Shown piece by piece: positions 1 through 7,883 of a stretch of 55,265 nucleotides of DNA. A model generated the notes under the pieces. That model saw nothing but the letters and a program-made list of their open reading frames with translations. It searched no databases and was not told the DNA's origin. The number at the start of each line of letters is the position of its first letter. Within the stretch, counting starts at the first letter, position 1. Location: positions 1 to 55,265 of the forward strand of contig NZ_VOLR01000026.1 in the NCBI RefSeq assembly GCF_007954355.1, given 5' to 3'. The DNA comes from Colwellia hornerae (lineage in GTDB: Bacteria > Pseudomonadota > Gammaproteobacteria > Enterobacterales > Alteromonadaceae). The translations under genes were made by a program, and so were the position numbers.

Positions 1-130
1 AGGCGGCTTTATTACTGAGTATTTTACCTAGATGAGTTGATTTAGCGCCACGTTGGTCTTCAATATAAGCGACTTCAGTAAATGTTTTATGGGTATCTAA
101 GCCAATGAAAAGTATGTTATGTTTTATCAT
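1..130 (-). CDS. IS110-family transposase, N-terminal fragment (runs off window)
   Basis: The reverse strand from the ATG at 130 encodes 43 residues beginning MIKHNILFIGLDTHKTF, then continues past the window edge. The motif GLDTHK, with the first acidic residue of the DEDD (RuvC-like) catalytic set, is characteristic of IS110 recombinases. Only the N-terminus is visible, so intactness, subgroup (IS110 or IS1111) and activity cannot be judged. The enzyme is expected to excise and insert the element through a circular intermediate. Confidence 0.88.
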   Translation of the reverse strand, partial: MIKHNILFIGLDTHKTFTEVAYIEDQRGAKSTHLGKILSNKAA

Positions 131-207
131 GCTAGCCTCTGTTTGATAATGTTGACACATATATTATGGCTCTGGTTTGTAAAACTAACCCACATTTAGA
201 GGCTAGC
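1..207 (-). mobile_element. IS110-family insertion sequence, transposase-proximal end (partial)
   Basis: The reverse strand carries the start of an IS110-family transposase (1-130), followed by its short upstream non-coding end. A perfect 10-bp inverted repeat, gctagcctct at 131-140 and agaggctagc at 198-207, brackets that non-coding stretch. IS110 elements lack classical terminal inverted repeats, and many encode a structured guide (bridge) RNA in the non-coding end beside the recombinase, so the 131-240 interval is where such an RNA would lie if this is the IS110 rather than the IS1111 subgroup. The exact element boundary cannot be read here; it must lie before the ribosome binding site at 243 if the downstream gene keeps its native signals. 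Confidence 0.75.
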
Positions 208-242
208 ACCTTGTGGGGAGTCATTGTGTCTATATGCAGTTC

Positions 243-247
243 AAGGA
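243..247 (+). promoter_or_regulatory. Ribosome binding site deciding a GTG start at 256
   Basis: AAGGA at 243-247 lies 8 nt before an in-frame GTG at 256. The upstream ATG at 166 has no such signal and lies in sequence that looks like the insertion-sequence end. The site therefore favours the GTG start for the TIR-like gene. Confidence 0.6.
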
Positions 248-255
248 TCCGAGTA

Positions 256-1119
256 GTGAAGCTGTTAAAAAATAAAATCAATAAACTAGCAGAAATGAGT
301 GAAGCGTTTAATTGGAAAAACGGTAGTAAAAAGCATGATTCTCTAGAGCTGACTTTTGGGGGGCATTCACCTACGTGGGATACATGGGTAAATGATATAG
401 AAAATATTTTGAAACTAACAGTTAAGCCAAATTCAGAACCTTTTGTTTATTTTAAAGCTGCAAATAATTCAAAGGTAAAAGGTAATAGTGAAGATAAATT
501 TGAGTTTGCAAAAGACAGTTATATTAAAGCATTAAATGCGTTGATTTCGTTAATAGATGAAGGTGATATATTTAATGAATTATTAGTTTCAGGGCCACCA
601 AAAAAAATAAATAACCCCAATGGCTCTCCTGAAAAAATAAAGGCATCTTCCTCCCTAGTACCAAGAAATAATAAAGTATTTATTGTTCATGGACATGACA
701 ATGCTTTAGAAATTGAATTAGCACTATTTCTTGCACAGATTGGAATTAAGCCAATTTATTTGCATGGAGAAATTGATGGTGAGCAAAGTATCATTGAAAA
801 ACTTGAAGCTAACAGTGACGTCTCCTATGCATTCATATTACTTACCCCTGATGAAGTTTTGTATACGATTGAGCAATCTAGTGTTGTAGATGTTGATAGA
901 AAAAAAGTCATTAGAGCAAGACCTAATGTCATTTTTGAGTTTGGTTATTTGGTTGCTAAGCTTGGTATAAAAAATGTCTGTGTTCTTCACAAAGGTGATG
1001 TAGATATACCGACTAATTTAAGCGGTTTTATATATAAAAAAGTTGATGATAATATTGATGAAATTGGGTTGTTTTTAATTAAAGAGATTAAAGCAGCTGG
1101 TTTTAAGCCTGAATTATAA
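256..1119 (+). CDS. TIR-like nucleotide-binding domain protein (orphan)
   Basis: A 287-residue protein if started at the GTG with a good ribosome site. The reading frame is open back to an ATG at 166, which would add 30 residues encoded by the insertion-sequence margin. Residues 140-270 form a TIR-like domain of the predicted nucleotide-binding family (PF10137 type). The strand start reads KVFIVHGHDN, and the RARPNVIFEFGYL segment carries the glutamate (about residue 228) expected at the active site. The N-terminal 130 residues are alpha/beta-rich and unrecognised, with a polar linker near 115-135. Relatives with this domain serve as NAD-degrading effectors in CBASS and Pycsar defence, but no cyclase or other partner is visible here. 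Function as a stand-alone defence effector is inference. The IS110 end lies directly upstream and may have replaced its promoter. Confidence 0.75.
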   Translation: MKLLKNKINKLAEMSEAFNWKNGSKKHDSLELTFGGHSPTWDTWVNDIENILKLTVKPNSEPFVYFKAANNSKVKGNSEDKFEFAKDSYIKALNALISLIDEGDIFNELLVSGPPKKINNPNGSPEKIKASSSLVPRNNKVFIVHGHDNALEIELALFLAQIGIKPIYLHGEIDGEQSIIEKLEANSDVSYAFILLTPDEVLYTIEQSSVVDVDRKKVIRARPNVIFEFGYLVAKLGIKNVCVLHKGDVDIPTNLSGFIYKKVDDNIDEIGLFLIKEIKAAGFKPEL

Positions 1120-1599
1120 TAGTATTTATGTAGTTACTTAAGCGGCCAAAAAGCACATGCTGCTGTTATTCCTGTTCTCATGGATAGTTATTTTTACAAG
1201 CTTAATAAAGTGTTTTATGGCAAAAAATTATGATTGTAGATTAGAGTAGTCACAACGACCCAATGCAATAAATGCGGTTTGAAATATAAAATAACTTATC
1301 CTGTTTTTCCCCATCATATCTTTAAAAACAAGGGGGCAAATCATTAGTGATATTCATATTAGACAATCAGAGCAAACGGAAAAAGCTTAAGTAAAGGTAG
1401 GCAGTTTTTATATTTAGCAATTATTCTAGCTTGCTTTTTAATTGTGTTATTTTAGTTTGCTGTTAATCAAACGATAAGCTATTAAAGAGAGATCAAAACA
1501 GTTTTATATTGTGCTCTCACATTTGGAAAATATCTACCATTTTAGCAAACCATTTTTGCCTTTTAATAGGGCAGACAGCAAATTAAACAGGGACAGTAC
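1120..1599. other. 480-bp AT-rich gap
   Basis: No convincing gene or RNA is seen. The 3' part carries the module TTTTTGCC/TTTTAATAGGGCAG (1553-1574) and TTAAACAGGGACAGTA (1583-1598). Close relatives of these occur near the next gene (2693-2717 and 3447-3462). The AGGGA in the second module also serves as the ribosome site of the hydrolase at 1600. Confidence 0.5.
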
Positions 1600-2487
1600 A
1601 TGAAATCATATTTAGGATTTTTATTTATTTTGGCAAGTTTTAGTTGTTTTGCCAGCGATGATATTTTATCACCGACAAAAAAGGGGCTTTATGATGTTGG
1701 CGGCTTTAAACTTTATTTAGAGTGTTATGAAAACGATAAACCTAAATTAATTTTAGAACAGGGTTTTACTCGAGCAGGTTCTGATGGAGCTTGGATGGAT
1801 AATGTTAAGCGATTAAACAAAACTTTCAGTATTTGTTTATACGATCGTTCAGGCTTGGGTAAAAGTGAGAAAGGTCCTGTACCAGTTACCGTTTTTGATA
1901 CTGCAAATTGGTTACATGAATTATTAAATGTTGCTGATGTTAAGCCTCCATATTATTTTGCTGGTGGTTCATATGCTGCCTATATTATTCGAGCTTACAA
2001 TAATATATATACTAGTGATGTCTTAGGCGTTGTACTTATAGATCCAGCTGTTTATGGATATTTTCATACAATGGCTACAAGATGGCCTGACGGCTTTGAA
2101 ACTAATAATAAAGATTTACGAGATATGATGGAACTTGAACTCAGTGTAAAAGACCCAATGTTTAAAGGTATTCCTGAAAAAGTAGATCACCTTAAAAGTT
2201 ACGAATTAATCAAATCTTCAAAAACTTTTGGAAGCAAACCTCTTATTGTTCTTTTTTCACAAACGAGTAAAGGATATATCAACCAAACACCTAGATATGA
2301 TGAAGCTTATTTTCCCGATAGTATTGCTAAACCTATGACTGAGTTGTGGGCCAGTGCTATTAACAGTTTTAAAGCTTTATCAAGTGACACAAAGATTATC
2401 TATTCACAATCAAAGAAACATCATTTACACATAGCAGATCCTGATCTGGTTGTTAGTAATATTGAATCATTGGTTAGTGGTAATTAA
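1600..2487 (+). CDS. Secreted alpha/beta-fold hydrolase
   Basis: 295 residues with an N-terminal signal peptide (hydrophobic 4-16, cleavage likely after SCFA). Alpha/beta-hydrolase hallmarks follow in order: an oxyanion-type LEQGFT near 53, a YDRSGLGKS turn near 81-89, the nucleophile elbow GGSYAA with Ser124, an acid candidate Asp148 in LIDPA, and a C-terminal His pair in HHLH (274-277). The elbow has Ala where GxSxG has its last Gly, which is common in this superfamily. The substrate is unknown; periplasmic or secreted esterase or peptidase activity is inference. The ATG at 1600 has AGGGA about 6 nt upstream. Monocistronic: 480 bp precede it, and a hairpin terminator follows at 2541. Confidence 0.8.
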   Translation: MKSYLGFLFILASFSCFASDDILSPTKKGLYDVGGFKLYLECYENDKPKLILEQGFTRAGSDGAWMDNVKRLNKTFSICLYDRSGLGKSEKGPVPVTVFDTANWLHELLNVADVKPPYYFAGGSYAAYIIRAYNNIYTSDVLGVVLIDPAVYGYFHTMATRWPDGFETNNKDLRDMMELELSVKDPMFKGIPEKVDHLKSYELIKSSKTFGSKPLIVLFSQTSKGYINQTPRYDEAYFPDSIAKPMTELWASAINSFKALSSDTKIIYSQSKKHHLHIADPDLVVSNIESLVSGN

Positions 2488-2540
2488 TACCTAACAGCCA
2501 TTTAAAAGCACAAGTAATCGTTGGCTGTTCAAGTTTACTC

Positions 2541-2563
2541 AATACTTAGAAAAGTATTATTTT
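2541..2563 (+). terminator. Hairpin terminator after the secreted hydrolase
   Basis: AATACTT (2541-2547) and AAGTATT (2552-2558) pair around AGAA and are followed by ATTTTCC. The T-tract is short, so strength is uncertain. Confidence 0.5.
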
Positions 2564-2588
2564 CCTTGGTATTTATTTAGTATAACGG

Positions 2589-2605
2589 TATCAAAATCTT
2601 TGATA
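2589..2605. promoter_or_regulatory. Palindrome upstream of the SDR gene (operator candidate)
   Basis: TATCAAA at 2589-2595 and TTTGATA at 2599-2605 form a perfect 7-bp inverted repeat with a 3-nt centre, 127 bp before the SDR start. It has no T-tract and sits in an otherwise plain AT-rich spacer. A protein-binding role is inference. Confidence 0.25.
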
Positions 2606-2650
2606 AGTAAGCTTGGTGGTTATTATATCTAATAAGGTATTAAAGTCGGG

Positions 2651-2674
2651 GGAAAACAGTCTGCTGTTTTTTTT
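2651..2674 (+). terminator. Intrinsic terminator upstream of the SDR gene
   Basis: AAAACAG (2653-2659), loop TCTG, CTGTTTT (2664-2670) and four more T form a compact hairpin with an eight-T run. It lies only 57 bp before the SDR start and after all upstream signals, so it would either insulate the SDR gene from upstream transcription or act as an attenuator. Confidence 0.6.
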
Positions 2675-2731
2675 CCTCAACATTCCAGTAATTTTTTGCC
2701 TCTTAATGGGGGGGCAGATTTAAGGTTCAAT

Positions 2732-3439
2732 ATGAGTGATTTAGTTGTATTAATAACGGGTGCTAATAGAGGCATTGGTTTCGAATTAACAAAACAATAT
2801 CTTATCAATGGCTGGACAGTAATTGCTACCTGTAGAAATAAAAAGACATCGGCTGATTTAATTACATTGAAGGATGAGTTCTCTGAAAAATTGCTCATTG
2901 AATTAATGGATATCACTTGTCCAGAAAATATTGAGAGGTTAGCTAATAAACTCAGTGAAGAAAGCATCAAAATAGATTTAATAATAAATAATGCGGGTTA
3001 TTTAGACCAAGAAAATAAAAGTATTCATGACATTAATTACGCAAATGCTGAAATGAGTTTTAAAGTGAATTCGCTTGGCCCATTGTATTTAACTCATTGC
3101 TTTTTATCTTTGATGAATAAAAATCGTCTATGTAAAATAGCTATAATTTCTTCGGTTATGGGATCCCTAACGCGAGAAAGAACTGTCGATTGGTATGGTT
3201 ACCGAATGTCTAAAGCAGCAGCCAACATGCTAGCCGTGAACTTATCCAATGAACTTGTTAATGACAATGTCGCTGTGATCGCTGTTCATCCCGGTTGGGT
3301 TCAAACAGATATGGGCGGTTCTTGTGCAAGAGAAAATGTTAAAGATTCGGCTCTTGGGGTTATGAAAGTGATTCTAAATTTATCTCTTGAGACCACAGGG
3401 AAATTTTATGATTTTAAGGGGGAAGAATTACCGTTTTAA
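2732..3439 (+). CDS. Short-chain dehydrogenase/reductase, C-factor-like
   Basis: 235 residues from the ATG at 2732, chosen because AAGG lies 6 nt upstream; an in-frame ATG at 2696 has no such site and lies in the leader. The Rossmann cofactor motif TGANRGIG lies near 8-15, NNAG near 88, a serine in the ISSVMG strand, and the catalytic YRMSK (YxxxK) near 155. HPGWVQTDMGG follows. The C-terminal FYDFKGEELPF resembles the end of CsgA/C-factor-type SDRs. NAD(P)-dependent carbonyl reduction is expected; the substrate is unknown. It is preceded by a terminator and has no obvious operon partner. Confidence 0.85.
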   Translation: MSDLVVLITGANRGIGFELTKQYLINGWTVIATCRNKKTSADLITLKDEFSEKLLIELMDITCPENIERLANKLSEESIKIDLIINNAGYLDQENKSIHDINYANAEMSFKVNSLGPLYLTHCFLSLMNKNRLCKIAIISSVMGSLTRERTVDWYGYRMSKAAANMLAVNLSNELVNDNVAVIAVHPGWVQTDMGGSCARENVKDSALGVMKVILNLSLETTGKFYDFKGEELPF

Positions 3440-3544
3440 TCAGCTGTTAAATAGGGACAATAAACGGTTGTTTTTTCTCCTTGAAAGTCTTTAGCTAATG
3501 ACTTTTTTACCTATGAATAGAGCACAGTACTTTAAAGGATATTT

Positions 3545-4627
3545 ATGAAGCAAAGAGTTATGGGATTTGATCTTGCTAGAGCATTAGCAATCTTTGGAAT
3601 GGTTATCGTTAATTTTAAACTTGCGATGAACTCTGAAACAGGTAACGAGTTTTTACTGTGGTTCTCTGCGCTGTTTGAAGGAAGAGCATCTTCTCTTTTT
3701 GTTATCCTTGCAGGAATTGGTGTTACATTTTTAACCAATAAAGCTAGAAAATCAGAAGATAGCCTGATTATATATAAATGTCGATTATCGCTAATCAAAA
3801 GGGCCTTATTACTTATAACCATTGGGCTGATGTACACACCAATCTGGGAAGCCGATATACTGCACTTTTATGGCTTTTATTTTATGATTGCTGCGATTGT
3901 ATTTATGGCGAGTAATCGAATTTTGTTGATCGTATCTGCTTCAATTGCCTTATCCTTTCCTATCTTGATGTTGTTGTTTAATTATGACCAAAATTGGAAT
4001 TGGTCTAGTTTAACATATATGAATTTATGGTCTTTTGATGGAATGATAAGGCATGTACTCTTTAATGGTTTTCATCCTGTATTCCCTTGGGCTAGTTTTC
4101 TTATCTTTGGGATGTGGTTAGGGCGAGTCGATTTATCGCAAACCATCACTAGAAATCGATTACTTATATGGTCTCTTATTACCTTAGTAACGACTGAGCT
4201 TATCTTTTACTTCGCTCGTGTTTATATTGGAGATGGTGCCGAGCTTGGACTTTCGCCAGAAGAGATTACCGCGCTTTTTTCAATCTCAATTATACCGCCT
4301 TTTCCTCAATATATTATTTCTGCTGGCAGTTCTGCCTGTATAGTTTTGGTTGGCTGTTTATATTTTTCGGATAAGTTTAGAGAAAGTAAAATAAATGTAT
4401 GGTTATGCCAAACGGGTCAGCTGTCTTTAACTCTCTACGTTGCTCATGTCATATTAGGCATGGGAGCTCTTGATAGTCTAAATAGGCTAAGTAACCAGAC
4501 TATAGATTCATCTTTACTTAGTTCATTAATCTTTTGTGTTTGCGGCGTTGCTTTTAGTGTTTTTTGGCTTAAATATTTTAAAGCTGGACCGCTAGAATTG
4601 CTGTTTAGAAAGCTAACAAAGGTTTAA
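3545..4627 (+). CDS. DUF418/YeiB-type polytopic membrane protein
   Basis: 360 residues with roughly ten hydrophobic segments. The N-terminus, MGFDLARALAIFGMVIVNF after five residues, matches the family in which an acyltransferase-like (DUF1624) first half joins a DUF418 second half; the conserved N-terminal Asp is in the first helix. The C-terminal LCQTGQLSLTLYVAHVILG, with a helix-embedded histidine, is typical of DUF418. AAAGG lies 7 nt before the ATG. A transmembrane acyl-transfer role is inferred from the wider superfamily; no substrate can be named. Single gene with about 105 bp upstream. Confidence 0.8.
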   Translation: MKQRVMGFDLARALAIFGMVIVNFKLAMNSETGNEFLLWFSALFEGRASSLFVILAGIGVTFLTNKARKSEDSLIIYKCRLSLIKRALLLITIGLMYTPIWEADILHFYGFYFMIAAIVFMASNRILLIVSASIALSFPILMLLFNYDQNWNWSSLTYMNLWSFDGMIRHVLFNGFHPVFPWASFLIFGMWLGRVDLSQTITRNRLLIWSLITLVTTELIFYFARVYIGDGAELGLSPEEITALFSISIIPPFPQYIISAGSSACIVLVGCLYFSDKFRESKINVWLCQTGQLSLTLYVAHVILGMGALDSLNRLSNQTIDSSLLSSLIFCVCGVAFSVFWLKYFKAGPLELLFRKLTKV

Positions 4628-4968
4628 AACGAAACAATACAGTAGACTTTTTTCGTTCAACATTTTAATCAACAATGATTTATCTCTACATTCGGCTGTG
4701 CGGATTATGGAATTTACGTTGTATTTACCACTAATTATCACCAGTACCTTTTTATCGAAATAGACGAGAAAACCCCGTGATCCGAGCGAAGCTAAAGTCG
4801 CGGGGTAGTTCACTTGTCTTACTCTTTGCTCACTTTTGGTTTTTATAATCACTCATTAAGACGTTAAAAACTAATAAACCATTTAAGTAGCATAAATAAA
4901 ATTTTGGGGGCCAATGGCTACTTATTTTAACTAACAATGTTTAACTACTTAGTAAGATTTTGGGTGTA
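4628..4968. other. 341-bp gap with a GC-rich hairpin
   Basis: The segment 4772-4806 (ACCCCGTGA ... TCGCGGGGT) is clearly more GC-rich than the flanking DNA and folds into a 9-bp stem with one mismatch around a 17-nt inner loop that can pair again. The reverse strand around it (4613-4852) is open for 79 codons but lacks a start signal. It looks like a short inserted or dispersed element rather than a gene. The rest shows no feature. Confidence 0.4.
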
Positions 4969-5253
4969 ATGAAGTATCTAATTGTTATATACAACAGCGC
5001 TAGTTTTGTAGCTTCATTGTGGTGTCTTTCGGCAATAACGCCTTTACTACTTTTCGTGGCTAATGATATTTATTGGATGTCGATAGTTGCTGTTGGTTTG
5101 ATTATTCTTTATGGCTCTTCAATATCCTTATTTAGCAAAGAAAAAATAACTCAAGGCTGTTGGTGTAAATCTGATGTTTTTGCATATATTGTTGTTCCAG
5201 CGTGTCTATTTACCTATGTTACTTACATGATGTTATCTAGTGTAAACGCCTAA
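4969..5253 (+). CDS. Small membrane protein, unknown
   Basis: 94 residues from the ATG at 4969; a TTG three codons upstream (4960) is also in frame. Three hydrophobic segments are seen: about 4-31, 36-52 and 70-90. The polar loop near 55-68 contains KEKITQGCWCKSD with a CxC pair. No family is recognised. It stands alone on the plus strand, 80 bp before another unknown membrane-anchored protein, and the two may be cotranscribed. The ribosome site is weak. Confidence 0.5.
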   Translation: MKYLIVIYNSASFVASLWCLSAITPLLLFVANDIYWMSIVAVGLIILYGSSISLFSKEKITQGCWCKSDVFAYIVVPACLFTYVTYMMLSSVNA

Positions 5254-5339
5254 GTTACTCAAAATTTAAACAGTGACTTACCTTGCATTTAACTCAACCA
5301 TTTTTTACTTTAGATCAGGTGTTATACTGCAGATGAGTA

Positions 5340-5891
5340 TTGGATATCTCATTGAATTTTAATCCTAAACAGTGTTATCAAATAGAATCAACTTTAAAAG
5401 GATTTATTGAAGTGCCAGATACCTTCGAATCAAAAATTGTAAAAGCAAAGTTATCAATATCCTTAAACAAACTGGTGTTATTGACTTTTTTAGTCGTGAT
5501 TGCCTATTTTGGCTATGAAAAATATGCGTTGCATAATACTGAACAAAAACAAGCATCAGCTTTTATTTTAACTCCTCAAGTCAATGATATTTACTTTTTA
5601 GACATGAGGTTGATTAATGATAAATTAAACCCTAAGCATAAATATAGATTAGCTAAAGTGGTCAGTGTTAGCGGTGGTAATACGGCTATTGTTTACGGAA
5701 GGGTTTTCTATCAATGGCAGAATGCGGTGGTAAATAGCATTAAGTATGATGATTTAAATAATAATAATTATTTTGAGCTAATACCCGACTACATTCCCTT
5801 TAGTTCAATTAAACAAATGAGGGCTAATGGAGCTATTTATCTCGTTAAACGCCCTATTCGAAATAGACTCTATGGTAAATTTGTTAATTAA
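5340..5891 (+). CDS. Single-pass membrane-anchored protein, unknown
   Basis: 183 residues from a TTG at 5340; an ATG at 5333 is out of frame and stops after nine codons, so TTG is the only plausible start seen. Residues 1-40 are cytoplasmic-looking and one transmembrane helix spans about 43-62 (LNKLVLLTFLVVIAYFGY). The 120-residue remainder has a mixed alpha/beta pattern ending in YLVKRPIRNRLYG. No cysteines or catalytic motifs stand out and no family is recognised. The weak initiation region lowers confidence in the start but not in the reading frame. Confidence 0.55.
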   Translation: MDISLNFNPKQCYQIESTLKGFIEVPDTFESKIVKAKLSISLNKLVLLTFLVVIAYFGYEKYALHNTEQKQASAFILTPQVNDIYFLDMRLINDKLNPKHKYRLAKVVSVSGGNTAIVYGRVFYQWQNAVVNSIKYDDLNNNNYFELIPDYIPFSSIKQMRANGAIYLVKRPIRNRLYGKFVN

Positions 5892-6213
5892 GATGTCTAT
5901 TGACTCTGCTTAATGGGTTTTAGCTCATGACTACCGTTGGTATTTCACATTTTAATACTCACAAGAGGACAAATAAGGCCTGCTCTTACTATAAATCAGC
6001 TCTCTAATAATATCGCTGACTTTTGCAAATATAATGGTCGGAGCTTCTAAACTCGCCACGTAAATGACAGGTTCGTCCTGTCGTTTTATTGAACCTAATA
6101 AATATACAGGTGGATTTTACAGGTAAGTAGGCTTAGATAAATACGTTTTAATATTAAGCATTGAGGTTAACTTCTCAATTGTTCTGTTTTTTCAATTAGG
6201 TTTTAATATATTT
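5892..6213. other. 322-bp gap
   Basis: Holds one small hairpin (6066-6082) with a short T-tract. The remainder is AT-rich and shows no gene, RNA or repeat that I can support. Confidence 0.45.
6066..6090 (+). terminator. Weak hairpin terminator
   Basis: GACAGG (6066-6071) and CCTGTC (6077-6082) pair around TTCGT and are followed by GTTTTATT. It lies 175 bp after the nearest upstream stop codon, so the transcript it ends is uncertain. Confidence 0.4.
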
Positions 6214-6960
6214 ATGAATATCTCAAAGGTTAACCATCTATCAGGGGCGGTAAATAAGGTGATGTTATCGATATTGTCGATGCTATCGATATTACTTTTA
6301 GCTCTGGTACTACCGGTATTTTCAACCTTTATTGTCTTTATATCAGGTCTTGGTTCAATATTTTTAGATGAAGTACATACTATTGAACAGCTAAACATGA
6401 ATCTAGGCTTTAATTTTACCACATCAATAGTTTCGGTATTTTTAATGCTGCCCCTTCTTCAGTATTATCTTTCCACAAAAAATAAAGAAAGTATAGTTAA
6501 CCGATTAGCTTTAAAATCTATAACGTTAACACGGCTAATCATGACCTTATTAGCCGTGTTAACGTTCTCATTATTTGAATATTTTATATTTAGTATGGGG
6601 ATTGTTGAAACACCAAGCTTTATGCTCGACTTTCTAGAGTCAATAGATACGGGACTTGAAATAACATTACTTATTTTAACTGTTGGGATCGTAGGTCCTT
6701 TTATTGAAGAAATTATTTTTAGGGGGATTGCCTTCTACAAGTTAGAACAAATCTCCTTAAATCCAATAATCATCATTGTCATTACCAGTTTAGCGTTCAC
6801 CTTGATACATTCTCAATATCAACAAACAGAGGTATTTATTTTACTCTTTTTATCATCATGCTTATTAGGATCGATTAGATATGTAAGTGGCAATTTATGG
6901 TATTGCATATTTGGCCACATGGTCATGAATATTATAGTGGTTGCAGAAAGCTTTTTATAA
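6214..6960 (+). CDS. CPBP-family intramembrane metalloprotease
   Basis: 248 residues, polytopic. The CPBP (Abi) motifs are present in order: EEIIFR with Glu165, Glu166 and Arg170; a histidine in a helix at 199 (LAFTLIHS); and FGHMVMNI with His235 and Asn239. These match the metal-binding glutamyl intramembrane protease core (Rce1-like). In bacteria such proteins process prenylated or bacteriocin-related peptides or regulate membrane signalling; no peptide gene is seen next to it. The first hydrophobic stretch contains a repeated MLSILSMLSIL pattern from a short DNA duplication. The ribosome site is weak and the gene is monocistronic. Confidence 0.85.
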   Translation: MNISKVNHLSGAVNKVMLSILSMLSILLLALVLPVFSTFIVFISGLGSIFLDEVHTIEQLNMNLGFNFTTSIVSVFLMLPLLQYYLSTKNKESIVNRLALKSITLTRLIMTLLAVLTFSLFEYFIFSMGIVETPSFMLDFLESIDTGLEITLLILTVGIVGPFIEEIIFRGIAFYKLEQISLNPIIIIVITSLAFTLIHSQYQQTEVFILLFLSSCLLGSIRYVSGNLWYCIFGHMVMNIIVVAESFL

Positions 6961-7316
6961 AAGGGCTAAAACAAGTTCCTCTTAACATTCCTATAATCAT
7001 AATGCGCTTTTAACATATTTTCTAATGTCAGTTACCTTTAACAGTAATGACATTAGAGAGAGGGTAGCTCTTTCAACAAAATGTTAGTATTAACAACAAA
7101 GAAAGAAAGTTTAATTGATAAAATTTTGCTGTTGGCAGCTCTAAGCATAAACGATTAAGCCAAAGCCCAAACAATTACTTGAAATGCATTTATCTTATTG
7201 GTTTAGCCAACTAGCTTAATTTTTTTAGATAGAATTGAAAGTTCAGCTAATTCATCTTTGTTTTTTTTGAGAGTTCAGTAAAATAGTGAGTCTTTAACAA
7301 TTCTGCAAGGTTAGTG
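6961..7316. other. 356-bp gap with a long hairpin
   Basis: Contains a 37-nt near-perfect palindrome at 7021-7057, listed separately. No gene is seen. T-rich DNA at 7259-7268 precedes the glutaredoxin-like gene and may belong to its promoter, but no clear -35/-10 pair can be defended. Confidence 0.45.
7021..7057. repeat. Long inverted repeat (hairpin) without T-tract
   Basis: TCTAATGTCA (7021-7030), a bulged G and TTAC pair with GTAA and TGACATTAGA (7044-7057). This gives a 14-bp stem with one bulge and an 8-nt loop. Neither side has a T-run, so an intrinsic terminator is unlikely. A REP/MITE-like element, mRNA stabilising hairpin or protein site is possible. Confidence 0.5.
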
Positions 7317-7547
7317 ATGAAACGCGTTGTTTTATATATTTCAGATAAATGCCCCCATTCTCGTGAAGCTCAAAAATACTTGGATAATAATGGCATAAAA
7401 TACAGATTAACCAATGCGAAAATGCAGCGCGGTAGAAAAGAGCTTGACGCTATAGGAGCTAGCTCTTTACCTGCCCTTAAAATTGGTAATGAAGTAATGA
7501 TTGGCTGGAATCTAAATAACTTTAAGAAACTCTATGCCGACGATTAA
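7317..7547 (+). CDS. Glutaredoxin-like protein, monothiol CPHS type
   Basis: 76 residues from the ATG at 7317, with AAGG 6 nt upstream; a GTG immediately before is in frame. A thioredoxin-fold N-terminus, RVVLYISDKCPHSREAQ, carries a single active-site Cys12 in CPHS. The cis-proline loop SSLPALKIG and a helix ending NFKKLY follow, as in glutaredoxins and NrdH-like proteins. Lacking the second active-site cysteine, it would act by a monothiol mechanism or bind a cofactor; this is inference. It is monocistronic and followed by a strong hairpin terminator. Confidence 0.75.
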   Translation: MKRVVLYISDKCPHSREAQKYLDNNGIKYRLTNAKMQRGRKELDAIGASSLPALKIGNEVMIGWNLNNFKKLYADD

Positions 7548-7570
7548 CAAGTTCAATTATCTAATTAGAT

Positions 7571-7613
7571 AATAGAGTGATCAATAAGCGCAGAATGCTT
7601 GATCACTCTATTT
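7571..7613. terminator. Terminator after the glutaredoxin-like gene
   Basis: TAGAGTGATCAA (7573-7584) pairs perfectly with TTGATCACTCTA (7599-7610), and an inner AAGC/GCTT can extend the stem. AA before and TTT after give a bidirectional look. It lies 25 bp past the stop codon. Confidence 0.75.
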
Positions 7614-7883
7614 CGAATGGAGAAAAAATATAGAAGAGTAGGGCATCATATAATCTGCTTCTGAGCATTATAATAATTAATGACCACTTTATGTGTACTA
7701 CTGCTCAACGAATAGCACTTAATAGCTGTGGTTAGCCATTAGCGCAAACGTTAATCGAAAACGAATATTACTTAACACAGGGTGCTTGTTTGTACCGCAA
7801 CCAGACTAATGCTGATAACTTTGCCTATTGTGCTTTTCTTTACCACAAAGAAAGGCACGCTAAGGCATCAACAGATGATATTT

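Noticed and set aside
166-255. Extra 30 N-terminal codons of the TIR-like protein from the ATG at 166
   Set aside because: No ribosome site, sequence overlaps the insertion-sequence end, and a GTG with a well-spaced AAGGA follows at 256.
4613-4852. 79-codon reverse frame across the GC-rich hairpin
   Set aside because: No ribosome site, overlaps the DUF418 gene end, and its openness can be explained by an inserted repeat; not called as a gene.
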